From contig JAUIKS010000035.1 in assembly GCA_030430565.1 (NCBI GenBank), positions 62,001-126,000 of the forward strand: DNA of 64,000 bases, given 5' to 3'. The stretch is from Polyangia bacterium. Lineage in GTDB: Bacteria > Myxococcota_A > Polyangia > Nannocystales > Nannocystaceae. The notes beneath the pieces are model-generated. The model was not told the DNA's origin, did no database searches, and was given only the letters and a program-made list of their open reading frames with translations. The translations under genes were made by a program, and so were the position numbers. Shown piece after piece: positions 1 through 9,383 of this stretch; position 1 is the stretch's first letter; the number at the start of each line of letters is the position of its first letter.

Positions 1-1
1 C

Positions 2-3000
2 GCCCGCGGTCGCGCCGACATCGCCCACGCGCTCGCGCGACAGACGGAGCTCGATCGGCGCGCCGTGGTGCTGCTCGACGAGATGGAGCAGGCCTACGAG
101 CTCCTGCGCGAGCGCGTGCGGACCGACGATCGCAACCCGCTGCGCGCGCTGCTCGACTCGTGCGGCCGAGACCTCGCGCTGATCGTCGCGTACGCGCCGG
201 AGTCGTTCTTGTCGCTCGGCGACGCGGACAAGGGGCGCCACCGAGTGCTGCACGTCCCGGCGCTGCGGGCCTCGGCGATCGCCAAGGTCTTCGAGCTCTC
301 GCGCGGCGCGGCGAACTTCGCGTGGTGGGCGAGCCGCGGCCGCGCGCGGGGCGTCGTGCAGGCGCTCGACAGCGTGATCAAGCCGGCGCTCGACGGCGAG
401 TTCGACGGCGACCCGCAGGCGCTGGCGGACGCGATGGACGGCCTCCCGCCGATCTTCGGCGTGCCGGCGATCGTCCGCGACTACGTGTCGCTCACCAAGC
501 TCCCGCAGCTGCTCGCGCTCGCGCCCGTCGAGCTCGAGTCGAGCACGCAGGGGATCTCGTTCGATCTCAGCGACGAGCTCAAGCTCACCGCGTCGCTCGA
601 GGAGGCGTTGATGGCGACGCTGCCCGCGGACGCTCGCGGGACCGCGCAGCGCCTGCTGCGCGAGGTGATCGCGATCCTCGACGCGTGCGTCGACGAGGAT
701 AAGAAAGCCTACGTGCCCTTCGACCAGCTCGACGCGCTCTACGGCCTCGCGGCCTCGCGCGCGCAGGAGGTCGGGCTCGGGATGGATGTCCCAGAGGACT
801 GGCGGACCCGCGCGGTCGCGGTCCTGGTCTCCGAGGGCGCGAGCTCGCTCTCGCGCGCGCTGCCGGTCTCGATCCCGAGCCTCGCCGAGGAGGTCTTCCC
901 CTCGCCCTTCACGAACCCGCTCTTGCCGGTCGCGGGGCGGCAGCCGACGCACGTCGAGATCGAGCGTGAGTTCAGCAAGCTGCGCGAGCGCGGCGGCGGG
1001 CTCGTGGTCAGCTGGACCTCGCGCGCGGCCGTGTTCGCGGCGAGCGAGGAGGCGCTCGAGAGCTGGCTGGCCCAGACGACGCTCGGCGCGAGCGGCCTGA
1101 CCGCGCTGCTGATCGAGCGGGGTGATCCGACGGACGCGCCGCTGACCGCGGTGCTGCGCGAGGCGGGGCGGCTCGAGGTCGTCTCGCTGCCGAGCTTCTC
1201 GGCCGAGTTCGTGAAGTCCGTGCTGGTCGCCTCGGAGGCGAGCGGCGGGGGCAACGAGGACTTCGACGCGCGGGCGCGGGCGCTGGCCTCGAGCAAGGAT
1301 CTGCAGCGCAAGATCAACTGGCACATCAAGCGCCTCGACCTCGTCGTGCGGCAGGGGAAGCCGCAGCAGCCGCCGCAGTTCGAGACCGCCGTCGCCGAGG
1401 CCAAGAGCCAGCTCGTCCCGTTCTTGCAGCGAGGGCGGCTGCGGCACTCGCCGGCGTTGTTCTCGCTCGTGCCGCTGGTCGCCGAGCCCTCGGAGATCAC
1501 CCAGACGCGTCTGCGGGATGTCTGCGGCCTGCTCAGCGAGGGCGCGAGCCTGCGCTCGATCATCGGGGGTCAGCGGCTGCTCCGCGGCGCCGAGGTCGTG
1601 GTCGACGAGCTCCTGCCGGGCTCGGGCGACGCCGAGCGCTGGGTCTACGAGGAGCCCTACGCGGAGCTGAAGGCGCTGGTCGCTCGCCACAGCGCGACGC
1701 CGGCGAGGCGGGCGCTCGCGACCTTGATCGACGACAGCGTCATCACGCCGCTCTCGACGATCCTGATCGCCGACCCGGACGTCTTTAACGACGACCCCGA
1801 GCTCGACGGCGGCCTGCGCTCGCTCAAGGAGCTGTGGCGCCTGCTCGACCGCGTCTCGCGGATCCGCGACGGCCTCGGCGCGATGCTCGACGAGAGCGTC
1901 GAGCGGGTCGAGTCGAAGGTCAACCTGGGCGAGAGCATCCAGAAGATCGCGAGCGCGCGCCCCGAGCTCGAGAAGATCCAGCTCATCATGATCACGCTCG
2001 GAGATCTTCCGGAGGCGTGGGCGCGGCAGCTGGTCGAGTGGGTGGTCGGACGCTTCGCGCACTCGATCCACGCCAACGCGGAGGACGAGATCCCGACGCT
2101 GCAGAAGTGGGAACGCTGCGCGCAGGCGGGGCGCAAGCTCGGCTCGCGGATCAGCGCGTTCTCCGAGTCGATGCGCGAGCAGGGCCTCGAGGGGATCGCC
2201 GACGTCGCCGACCGGCTGCGCGAGATCTTGCGCGTGGCGATGGGCTCCGCCGACGCGCTGCACAAGTCGCAGCAGCTCTGCGGCGCGCGGCTCGGGGAGC
2301 TCAAGGAGCTGGCCGAGGTGCTCGGCGAGCTCCACGAGTACGTGAGCGGGCACGGGCTCTCGATCGAGGGCCTGATCCGCAGCTACGAGCCCGACGAGGC
2401 CTCCATCAGCGGCGAGCTGGCCCGCGTGAAGAAGAGCCTGGAGCTGCTCAAGCTCGCCGGCGAGAAGCCGCCGGCGCCGCTGGGTGGGTCGCTCACCGAG
2501 TGGCTCGAGCGCGTCGCCGACTACCTCACGCGCAGCCGCGTCGAGCGGCTGCAAAAACGCCTCGCCGAGCTGATCGGCGAGCACGTCGACACGGAGTCGC
2601 TGGACCCGGTCTACGACGAAGAGGTCGCGCGCTTCGAGAGCGGCTGGGGCGAGCTCGAGGAGGACTTTAAAGCCGGCATGCTCGCCGAGCTGCGGGTGCA
2701 CAAGCCCGAGTCCTCCGGGGACCTCGCGCGTCAGCTCGACGAGGTGCTGGCGATCCAGGAGATGCTCGCGGGCCGCTCCGAGGAGCCGTGGGCGGTCGAG
2801 CATGACCGGGCGCTGCGCGAGGTCGCGAGCGGCGGTCGCAAGGGCCGAGACTGGGTCGCCGAGGAGATCGAGGCGCGACAGACCCTCAAGGATCTGATCG
2901 CCAACCACGCCGAGGTCTCGGCGCCGGGTGAGGTGATCCAGACCGTGGTCGACGGGGAGAAGAGCTTCCGCGCCGCGCTCAAGAAGCTCGAGGGCTTCCT

Positions 3001-3832
3001 CGGCGAGGTAGCGAGCGCGCGGGCGGTGCTCGACAAGCTCGACCTCGAGCCGCGCCTCCCGGAACTCGACGTCGACGTCAGCGCCGCGAGCTTCCTCGCC
3101 ACGCTCACCAGCCAGGCCGAGTCCGCCGGGCGCGAGCTCGCCGAGCACACCGAGCGGATCGAGGGCCTGCGCAAGCTGCTCTCGGACTTCAGCGCCGAGC
3201 CGCCGGCGACCAGCGCGCCGACGAGCCTCAAGACCGCGATCCGGATGATCGAGGACACCGAGGGCAAGCTGCGCAAGGCGCTGGCCGAGCAGTCCAGGCT
3301 CGCGCGGGAGCGGGCGTTCCGCCTCGGCGTCGCGCCCACGGCGGTGGTCTCGAACGACCTCGAGCAGTGGGCGCGCACCCTGGTCGATTGGCAAGGTCAG
3401 CTGAACGCGGTCGAGCAGGCGCTCGCCGAGCTCGAGGCCGTCGGCGTCACGCCGAGCTCGACCGAGGCGAGCTCGGCCGACGAGGTCGTCATGCGCCTGC
3501 GCGCTGAGAAGAACGCGGTCGACCAGTACCTCCAAGGCCTGCGTTTCGAACTCGACAGCCTGCGCGTGCGCGGGCGGCTGCTCGGCGAGGAGGTCGTCAC
3601 CGACCTGCCGCCGCCGCGGATCGACGCGCTGAAGACGGCGATCGACGCGGCGACGCAGACGCTGCAGAAGGCGATCAAGGAGCGAGTCGAGCGGCTCAAC
3701 GATCCGGCGCGCAGCGTCTGGCACCGGCTGCAGGAGAAGACCTCGCTGCCCCCGCAGATCGGCGAGCTCGTCGACTCAGGCCTGCTGATCGTCGTCGGCG
3801 CGCCGGCGGAGGAGCCCGACGCGGCGACCTGA
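2..3832 (+). CDS. Large ATPase-like protein with coiled-coil C-terminus (5' partial)
   Basis: The reading frame is open to the first base of the window (codons before the GTG at 65 read A-R-G-R-A-D-I-A-H-A-L-A-R), so the gene starts outside and the GTG at 65 is not a real start. The first visible residues contain AVVLLDEMEQ, a Walker B-like hydrophobic strand ending in acidic residues, followed about 40 residues later by ALIVAYAPES, which resembles a sensor-1 strand. A Walker A loop would lie upstream and cannot be seen. Residues beyond about 400 are Glu/Leu/Arg-rich with long predicted helices and coiled coils. Base composition matches the GC-rich host. It is convergent with the next gene, 23 bp apart. 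It could be a large P-loop regulator or a conflict-system ATPase; the family is not recognised. Confidence 0.75.
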   Translation, partial: ARGRADIAHALARQTELDRRAVVLLDEMEQAYELLRERVRTDDRNPLRALLDSCGRDLALIVAYAPESFLSLGDADKGRHRVLHVPALRASAIAKVFELSRGAANFAWWASRGRARGVVQALDSVIKPALDGEFDGDPQALADAMDGLPPIFGVPAIVRDYVSLTKLPQLLALAPVELESSTQGISFDLSDELKLTASLEEALMATLPADARGTAQRLLREVIAILDACVDEDKKAYVPFDQLDALYGLAASRAQEVGLGMDVPEDWRTRAVAVLVSEGASSLSRALPVSIPSLAEEVFPSPFTNPLLPVAGRQPTHVEIEREFSKLRERGGGLVVSWTSRAAVFAASEEALESWLAQTTLGASGLTALLIERGDPTDAPLTAVLREAGRLEVVSLPSFSAEFVKSVLVASEASGGGNEDFDARARALASSKDLQRKINWHIKRLDLVVRQGKPQQPPQFETAVAEAKSQLVPFLQRGRLRHSPALFSLVPLVAEPSEITQTRLRDVCGLLSEGASLRSIIGGQRLLRGAEVVVDELLPGSGDAERWVYEEPYAELKALVARHSATPARRALATLIDDSVITPLSTILIADPDVFNDDPELDGGLRSLKELWRLLDRVSRIRDGLGAMLDESVERVESKVNLGESIQKIASARPELEKIQLIMITLGDLPEAWARQLVEWVVGRFAHSIHANAEDEIPTLQKWERCAQAGRKLGSRISAFSESMREQGLEGIADVADRLREILRVAMGSADALHKSQQLCGARLGELKELAEVLGELHEYVSGHGLSIEGLIRSYEPDEASISGELARVKKSLELLKLAGEKPPAPLGGSLTEWLERVADYLTRSRVERLQKRLAELIGEHVDTESLDPVYDEEVARFESGWGELEEDFKAGMLAELRVHKPESSGDLARQLDEVLAIQEMLAGRSEEPWAVEHDRALREVASGGRKGRDWVAEEIEARQTLKDLIANHAEVSAPGEVIQTVVDGEKSFRAALKKLEGFLGEVASARAVLDKLDLEPRLPELDVDVSAASFLATLTSQAESAGRELAEHTERIEGLRKLLSDFSAEPPATSAPTSLKTAIRMIEDTEGKLRKALAEQSRLARERAFRLGVAPTAVVSNDLEQWARTLVDWQGQLNAVEQALAELEAVGVTPSSTEASSADEVVMRLRAEKNAVDQYLQGLRFELDSLRVRGRLLGEEVVTDLPPPRIDALKTAIDAATQTLQKAIKERVERLNDPARSVWHRLQEKTSLPPQIGELVDSGLLIVVGAPAEEPDAAT

Positions 3833-3855
3833 TCGGTCGTCCCCAGAGGGCGCGG

Positions 3856-6800
3856 TCAGGGGGTCGCGCCCGTCAGCGCCTCCTTGAGCTCCGGCGTTCG
3901 AGTCCGAAGCGTCAGCTGTAGCCCGATGAGCATGGACTCCGCGGGCTCGCGCGGGCTCATGACTTTAGCGGGGCTCGCGTCAGCCGCGACCGCGTTGTTC
4001 GCGGGCGCGGGCTCGAGGTCGCCCCACAGCAGCTCGACGCGTCCGTCGTAAGCCTTGAGCTTGTTGGCGTACTCCGGAAGGTGCTTGGTCCACTTGACGC
4101 CGTCAAGCCTCGCCACGGGCGACCGACGGATGACGTGTCGCTCCTCTGGCGCGGTGACGATCTGTACGCGCGCCCAGCGAGCGCGCTCGACATTCGCGAC
4201 TACCTTGGGGTCGTAGGGCTCGCCGGCGTCGCGGTCCGGGTTCACGCCGTCGGGGTCACGGATCGACATCGTCAGCGTGACGCGCCGCTGCCCCGAGACG
4301 TTGACCGCGCGCGCGGCCTCGATGACGTGAAACAGGAGGACGCTGTCGCCGAGCACATAGAGGCGATGCAGCGCGTCGACGCCTTCGTAGTCGCCGAGTT
4401 CGACGCCGAGCTCTACGACGAAGTCGGCGAGCAGCTCACGCAGCGCGTGGTCCCCTAGTAGGCGCTTGATCCGCGTGCTCAGGTCCTTGAGCTCTTGTAA
4501 CTCCTCGTGCGTCAGGACCATCTGCCCGCGCTGTCGGATGGTGTAGATGCGCTCGGAGAGCGAGCGCACGGCCGTGCGCAGGTCGAGCTCTCGCGGTCGC
4601 GCCATCCTCAGCGCGAGCTCGGAGCGCTCCTTCACGAACGGCTCGAAGCGCGGCGGCTCGGCCACTCGGCTGCCCGCGAAGAGACACAGGTCGCGGATGT
4701 TCGCGGCGAGCCGCTCGAGGTCGCCGCACGCGAGTAGGCCATGCTCGAGTGCGTCTTTGAACTGGCTCGTCAGCGCCTCGCTGCGCAGCTTGGCGTAGCC
4801 GGCGTTCTCGTGTACCTCGCACAGGGACTCGAGCTTCTCGACGATCTGCTGGAGGTCACCGATTCGCTCGTTCTTGGTGCCGTAGAGCGTCGCCTGGATA
4901 TGTCGGATGACACGCGCGCGCAGCGGCTTGCGAAACTCGCCGAGGTCGTAGCGAATTGTGTCGACACGCGCCTTCGCGCTGAGGAGCGCCTTGTCGGGCT
5001 CGCCCTGGGCCTCGAGCGCTCGTTGAATCGTCTCACGAGCGCTTCGGAGCGTCTTCTTAGCTCGCTCGAGCATCTCGTCATCCGAGGCGGGCAGCGGCTC
5101 CTTCGCGCTCGAACTCGGCCCCTCGTCACCGCAAGACCACTCCTCGAACGACGCGCGCGGCTCACTGGAGCCTATCGGCGCCTCCGCTTCCGCGAGCGAC
5201 GCTCCTCGCTCGCTCAACGCGTCGTCAGCGTCGAGCGCCCGCGCGTCGGGCGTAACGCCGACGCGGTACCGCGCCGAGAACCGCAGGTGGAACAGCATCG
5301 AGAGCGCGAGCACGAGCCGCTCATCGTTGAGGTAGTCGATGACATCGGGCGCGATCGTGCCGTCCGCTGCGGTCAGGTCTGAGATCGCCTCGTGGAACAC
5401 GGCGCGATAGAACTGGTCGCCTTCTGGGCTGTACTCATCGATCGCGCCGAGCACGGCGATCAAGAACAAGTACCGTGCTTCGACCTCGACGTGGGTCGCG
5501 CGCTGCTTCGCGGTCTCCGCCTTGGGCCGACGTCGGTGGTGATAACACCACGCGTCTCCCAGCGCCTTGCGAAAGCTGCTAAGCCGCTTCGAGCGGTTCT
5601 TCTTCAAGTAGCTCAGATCGCACAGGAGAAGCGCGAAGAGCTGGTACAGCCTGCGCTTCGACAGCTTGAGCGGACGCGCCTGTCTGCTCGCGTCTTTGTA
5701 GCGGTTGGCGAGCAGATCGATGACGCGCTGCGGCGACCGGCGCTTCTTGATGGTGAAGTCAGACTCGCCCGGGCTCGAGCGCACCGCGGTGAGGCGGCGA
5801 GTGACCGCGAACAGCATGCCGTCGACCGTGCTCAGCTCCTTGGCGTTCTTGAGCTTACGGCCGAGCACGACCTCGACCGGCGGCTCCGTGCCAATCAGCT
5901 TGTCCTCCAGCAGGTGCGGGGCGGTGCTCTCAAATCGATAGCTCTTCAGATGTAGCGGCTTAAAGTGCTTGAATTCGTTGTCCGCGAGATGTGTCAGGCC
6001 CGACGCGGCCGGGCTGGCGCGGTAGTCGGTGGCGATCTGGTCGATGGTCCGGATCATCCGCTCTAGCACCGTGTGCTCGAGCTCCGGGAGTTCGAATACC
6101 GCCTTGAACCGCACCCGCAGTTCGCCGCCCTTCGCGTCCATGCCGTGGATCCGCGAGATAAAATTCGTCGAGTAGAAGCGCATGCGGCTGAGCAGGCACA
6201 GCACCTCGACGCTGTGCGCGCCGACCGAGAGGAGCAGCGAGATGATCGCGCGGAGATGATCGGACGAGTCGATCGCGGCGAGCACTAGCAAGACGTTGCA
6301 CCCCTTGATGCGATCCACCTTCTGATTCATCACCACGAAGGGGTTGGGGGAGCGCGAGCCCTCGCGCCTCGGCAGGTGCACGCGCTGCGCGTCCGAGACG
6401 CGCAGGATGCCCTGCACGAAGTCCGCGAACTTAACGTCGTCCTCGCGGTGCGTCGTGACGACCCGGAGGCGCGCGAGGTCGCTCGTCACGGAGCTGCCAG
6501 CACCCTCAGACGCGTCGTCTGGCGCGTCGAAGTGTCTCTTGATGCGCTCGCCGACCTGCCCCGCGAGATCGCCCTCCCAGATCCGCGTGAAGCGCATCGC
6601 CGCGGTGACGACGCGGCCGTGACTTCGAAACAGCCCGAAGCGTAGCGCCTTGGCTTTGTCGAGCGTCGAGATCATCTCGCCGAGGCTCTCGAAGAGCGGC
6701 TGGCTGTTTCGGCGGAGGTGCTCAACCTGTCCTGGGAGGATAGTCGAGGGATCGATCGACAGGAGCTCGTCTGAGTCGTACGTCCCCTTGGGCTCGACCG

Positions 6801-8091
6801 TAATCGGGTAGTGCGCGAGCGTCTGTATCTTGAAGTCATAGCCCGCGCCGACGTCGACCTCGACCACCCGGAAGCGCTCGCGGGTCCTCTTCAGCGTGAG
6901 CGGCTCCTGGACCGTCACGGTCTCGTCGCCGACGAAGATTGCCGCGATCGCGCCGACGACCGTGCCGCCGAAGCGGCGCACCGCGGCGGCGAGTTGCCTC
7001 ACGAGACCCTTCGACGCGACGACATCTGTAACGATTAGCAGTCGCTGGTTGCGGAAGTCCGGCGCAGCTCCGCTCTCGATGTCTAGCGTCATCTCAGGCG
7101 TGAGGTAGTGGGCCGCGATCACCGAGCCCGAGGTCACGCTCGACGCGTCTGAGTCCTCGATATGGGCGTGGATGTACTCGACGAGGTGGCGCCCGGTCGC
7201 CGTACAGGTGACCAGGGACGAGAACGCCGCGTGCTTGAACAGCCGGCGCGCGAGCTCGACGAGCGCGCGTACGCAGGTGTCCAGCTCACCGGGTTCATCG
7301 TACAGCTCCCATATCGTGACGAACTCGAGCAGCGTCCCCAGCTCGGTGTGGAAGGCCTCCTGCTCGCCGAAGTCGCTCGGCTTGAGCACGAGCCCGAACT
7401 CGGGGACTTGCAGCATGCGATCGAGAAAGCCCGCCTCGTCGTCGTCGCGGATGTGCTTCGTCCCCCTCGCCGCGCGCGCGTACGACTTGGCGATGCTCTC
7501 GAGCGCGTTCGTGGCCTCCTCGATAGTCTGCGACCTCAGCGGTGACTCGTCGCTCGGGGGCTCGCTATACGCGTTCACCAGATCGCGGAAGAACTCCGGC
7601 GTGAGCAGGTCGCCGCGCCAGAGCAATTTTACGACCGCCTCGTAATAGAGCACAGGGATGACCTTGACCGCCGTGTCGGCAAGGGGGGCGAGCGCGTCCG
7701 CGGCGCCAGGGACGCCCCGGATCCAGCTCTCGAAGCGCGCGGGTACGAGCGTCTCGCTCAGGTACTCGCTCAGCGACGAAGACTTCGCCTTTGGCGGTGG
7801 CGCGCGCTCAGGCTCAGGCGGTGGCGACGTACCTTTCACGCGGTGAACCATCGCGCGAAGCGCCTCGATCTCGTCGCCTCGACTGGGGCGCATATTAATG
7901 AGTGCGTCGAATAGCTCGTCATTAATATCTCCCCTCCGCCGTAGTAATCCGGCGAGGTTTTGAGCTTGGGATGCGAGTGACCCCTCGCGCGCAAAATCAG
8001 CTTGGATGGCTGGTTGTAGGAGCGTCTTGACGAAACGCTCCAGCTCTTCCTCGGAGAACGCGTCCTGGAAGAAGCGGCCGAGGGGGTTCAC
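3856..8091 (-). CDS. Giant EAD-like / phosphoribosyltransferase-like conflict protein
   Basis: The 1411-codon product is taken from the GTG at 8091 (product begins M-N-P-L-G-R-F-F-Q-D-A-F). The frame is open up to 8301, but that stretch is AT-richer and reads as unstructured Arg/Ser, so I treat it as leader. Residues 1-90 are helical and match the pattern of effector-associated adaptor domains of bacterial NLR-like conflict systems (FFQDAFSEEELERF, RRGDINDELFDALI). Around residue 370 LLIVTDVVASKG looks like the PRPP-loop strand of type I phosphoribosyltransferases. Around residue 600 NVLLVLAAIDSSDHLRAI looks like a second, degenerate copy. The C-terminal half is helical with no recognised motif. 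Codon use is less GC-biased than in neighbours, suggesting transfer. Defence function is inference. Confidence 0.7.
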   Translation of the reverse strand: MNPLGRFFQDAFSEEELERFVKTLLQPAIQADFAREGSLASQAQNLAGLLRRRGDINDELFDALINMRPSRGDEIEALRAMVHRVKGTSPPPEPERAPPPKAKSSSLSEYLSETLVPARFESWIRGVPGAADALAPLADTAVKVIPVLYYEAVVKLLWRGDLLTPEFFRDLVNAYSEPPSDESPLRSQTIEEATNALESIAKSYARAARGTKHIRDDDEAGFLDRMLQVPEFGLVLKPSDFGEQEAFHTELGTLLEFVTIWELYDEPGELDTCVRALVELARRLFKHAAFSSLVTCTATGRHLVEYIHAHIEDSDASSVTSGSVIAAHYLTPEMTLDIESGAAPDFRNQRLLIVTDVVASKGLVRQLAAAVRRFGGTVVGAIAAIFVGDETVTVQEPLTLKRTRERFRVVEVDVGAGYDFKIQTLAHYPITVEPKGTYDSDELLSIDPSTILPGQVEHLRRNSQPLFESLGEMISTLDKAKALRFGLFRSHGRVVTAAMRFTRIWEGDLAGQVGERIKRHFDAPDDASEGAGSSVTSDLARLRVVTTHREDDVKFADFVQGILRVSDAQRVHLPRREGSRSPNPFVVMNQKVDRIKGCNVLLVLAAIDSSDHLRAIISLLLSVGAHSVEVLCLLSRMRFYSTNFISRIHGMDAKGGELRVRFKAVFELPELEHTVLERMIRTIDQIATDYRASPAASGLTHLADNEFKHFKPLHLKSYRFESTAPHLLEDKLIGTEPPVEVVLGRKLKNAKELSTVDGMLFAVTRRLTAVRSSPGESDFTIKKRRSPQRVIDLLANRYKDASRQARPLKLSKRRLYQLFALLLCDLSYLKKNRSKRLSSFRKALGDAWCYHHRRRPKAETAKQRATHVEVEARYLFLIAVLGAIDEYSPEGDQFYRAVFHEAISDLTAADGTIAPDVIDYLNDERLVLALSMLFHLRFSARYRVGVTPDARALDADDALSERGASLAEAEAPIGSSEPRASFEEWSCGDEGPSSSAKEPLPASDDEMLERAKKTLRSARETIQRALEAQGEPDKALLSAKARVDTIRYDLGEFRKPLRARVIRHIQATLYGTKNERIGDLQQIVEKLESLCEVHENAGYAKLRSEALTSQFKDALEHGLLACGDLERLAANIRDLCLFAGSRVAEPPRFEPFVKERSELALRMARPRELDLRTAVRSLSERIYTIRQRGQMVLTHEELQELKDLSTRIKRLLGDHALRELLADFVVELGVELGDYEGVDALHRLYVLGDSVLLFHVIEAARAVNVSGQRRVTLTMSIRDPDGVNPDRDAGEPYDPKVVANVERARWARVQIVTAPEERHVIRRSPVARLDGVKWTKHLPEYANKLKAYDGRVELLWGDLEPAPANNAVAADASPAKVMSPREPAESMLIGLQLTLRTRTPELKEALTGATP

Positions 8092-8297
8092 GACGGCGGA
8101 GTATTCGATGCTCCTAGACACAAGCGTTGAATATATCGCAGCGCGCGCGGATCGAGAACGCGGCGCATATGTACACGCAATGATTCCAACGGAAATCGTA
8201 TCAGTACAATCGTCGCGCTCATCATCGCGCGGCGGCCGGTATAGTGACGCTCGCTTTCGCGCGAGCATTGCGGCGCTCGCTGTACGCGAGCGCGCGC

Positions 8298-9281
8298 TCA
8301 CGCGTCCGCGAAGGCCGTCGCCAGCAGCCGCTGACGCGCCGGCAGCCCCTCGCAGGCCGCCTCGACCCGCGCGCGCAGGCCCGGCTGCTCTTTATAAATA
8401 GCGAGCGCCTCGATCGCGCAGCGGGCCTCGGCCGCGTCGCCGTCTTCGAACTGCTCGATCAGGAAGCTCCAAGCTTCGTCCGTGCGCAGCATCGCGATCG
8501 CCAGCGTGGCGACGCCGCGCGACCGCGGACGACGGTCGGCGAACTCACGCAGCGCCTCGAGGCTGCCGGGCGGCCGCCGCTCGCCGAGCGCGAGCGCGGC
8601 GGACTCGGCCCGCGCGACGTCCTCGTGCAGCAGCTGGCCGTGGACGACGGCGAAGGTCCGCTCCGGCGCGAGCTCGAGCAGCGCGTCGCAGCACGCCTGC
8701 AGCACCTCGGGCGAGTCGTCGCCGCGCGTGAGCAGCAGCAGCAGCAGCGGGACGCCGGCGCGCGCGTCCCCGGTGGCCGCGAGCGCCTCGATCGCGGCCA
8801 GCCGCGCGGCGCGCTCGGGATCCGCGAGCAGGATCCCGAGCGCGTCGAGCACGTCGACGTAGCGCGCGTTGACCAGCGCCATCGCGCTCGCGCCCCGCAG
8901 CTCCGCGGCGGTGTCGACCGTGCCGCCCCAGACCGGCTCGCGCTGGACGTGCTGCGCGCCGGCGAGGAGCACGTCGAGCTCGCGCGCGTCCAGGTGATCG
9001 AGCGCGCGGACGATCGCGAGCTTCGCGCGGCAGCCGGGGTCTGACTTGGTCGGGCGGGTGAGCGCGCGGGTGAACGCGCGGGTGAGCGCGGTCTCAAAGC
9101 CGTCGAGCTCGTGGCGCGCGATCGCCTGCGCGGCGGCCTGCACGAGCAGGTTGGAGCGGCGCTTGAGCGCGGCCAGCAGCGCCTTGCGAGCGGCCGGCGA
9201 GCGCGGCTCGCTCAGCGCCGCCGCGAGCGAGTCGAGCTCCTGCTGGGTCTTGTCGCGCGTGCCCACGCGCCGACCATACAC
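8298..9281 (-). CDS. HEAT-like repeat protein
   Basis: The 327-residue product starts at a GTG at 9281; a second in-frame GTG five codons later is also possible. It is nearly all alpha helical with repeated Ala/Leu/Arg helices such as RRSNLLVQAAAQAIARHELD, RLAAIEALAATGDARAG and EVLQACCDALLELAPE, the pattern of HEAT or PBS-lyase-like repeats that act as protein-binding scaffolds. No signal peptide, membrane segment or catalytic motif is seen, so it should be cytosolic. It lies between the conflict-type gene downstream and a membrane lipoprotein upstream on the same strand, with gaps of 206 and 102 bp, so an operon is possible but not shown. Partner unknown. Confidence 0.75.
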   Translation of the reverse strand: MYGRRVGTRDKTQQELDSLAAALSEPRSPAARKALLAALKRRSNLLVQAAAQAIARHELDGFETALTRAFTRALTRPTKSDPGCRAKLAIVRALDHLDARELDVLLAGAQHVQREPVWGGTVDTAAELRGASAMALVNARYVDVLDALGILLADPERAARLAAIEALAATGDARAGVPLLLLLLTRGDDSPEVLQACCDALLELAPERTFAVVHGQLLHEDVARAESAALALGERRPPGSLEALREFADRRPRSRGVATLAIAMLRTDEAWSFLIEQFEDGDAAEARCAIEALAIYKEQPGLRARVEAACEGLPARQRLLATAFADA

Positions 9282-9383
9282 CGTCGACGCCTCGGCGCCC
9301 GTCGGCTCGCGTGTTTGTCAGCCGGCGGGGGGTCTGCTCGCGGACGCCGTTGCGACGCGCCGGCCCCACGCCCCGACACGGGC

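Noticed and set aside
8092..8301. 70-codon N-terminal extension of the EAD-like protein
   Set aside because: The stretch is AT-richer, reads as Arg/Ser noise, and the domain begins just after GTG 8091.
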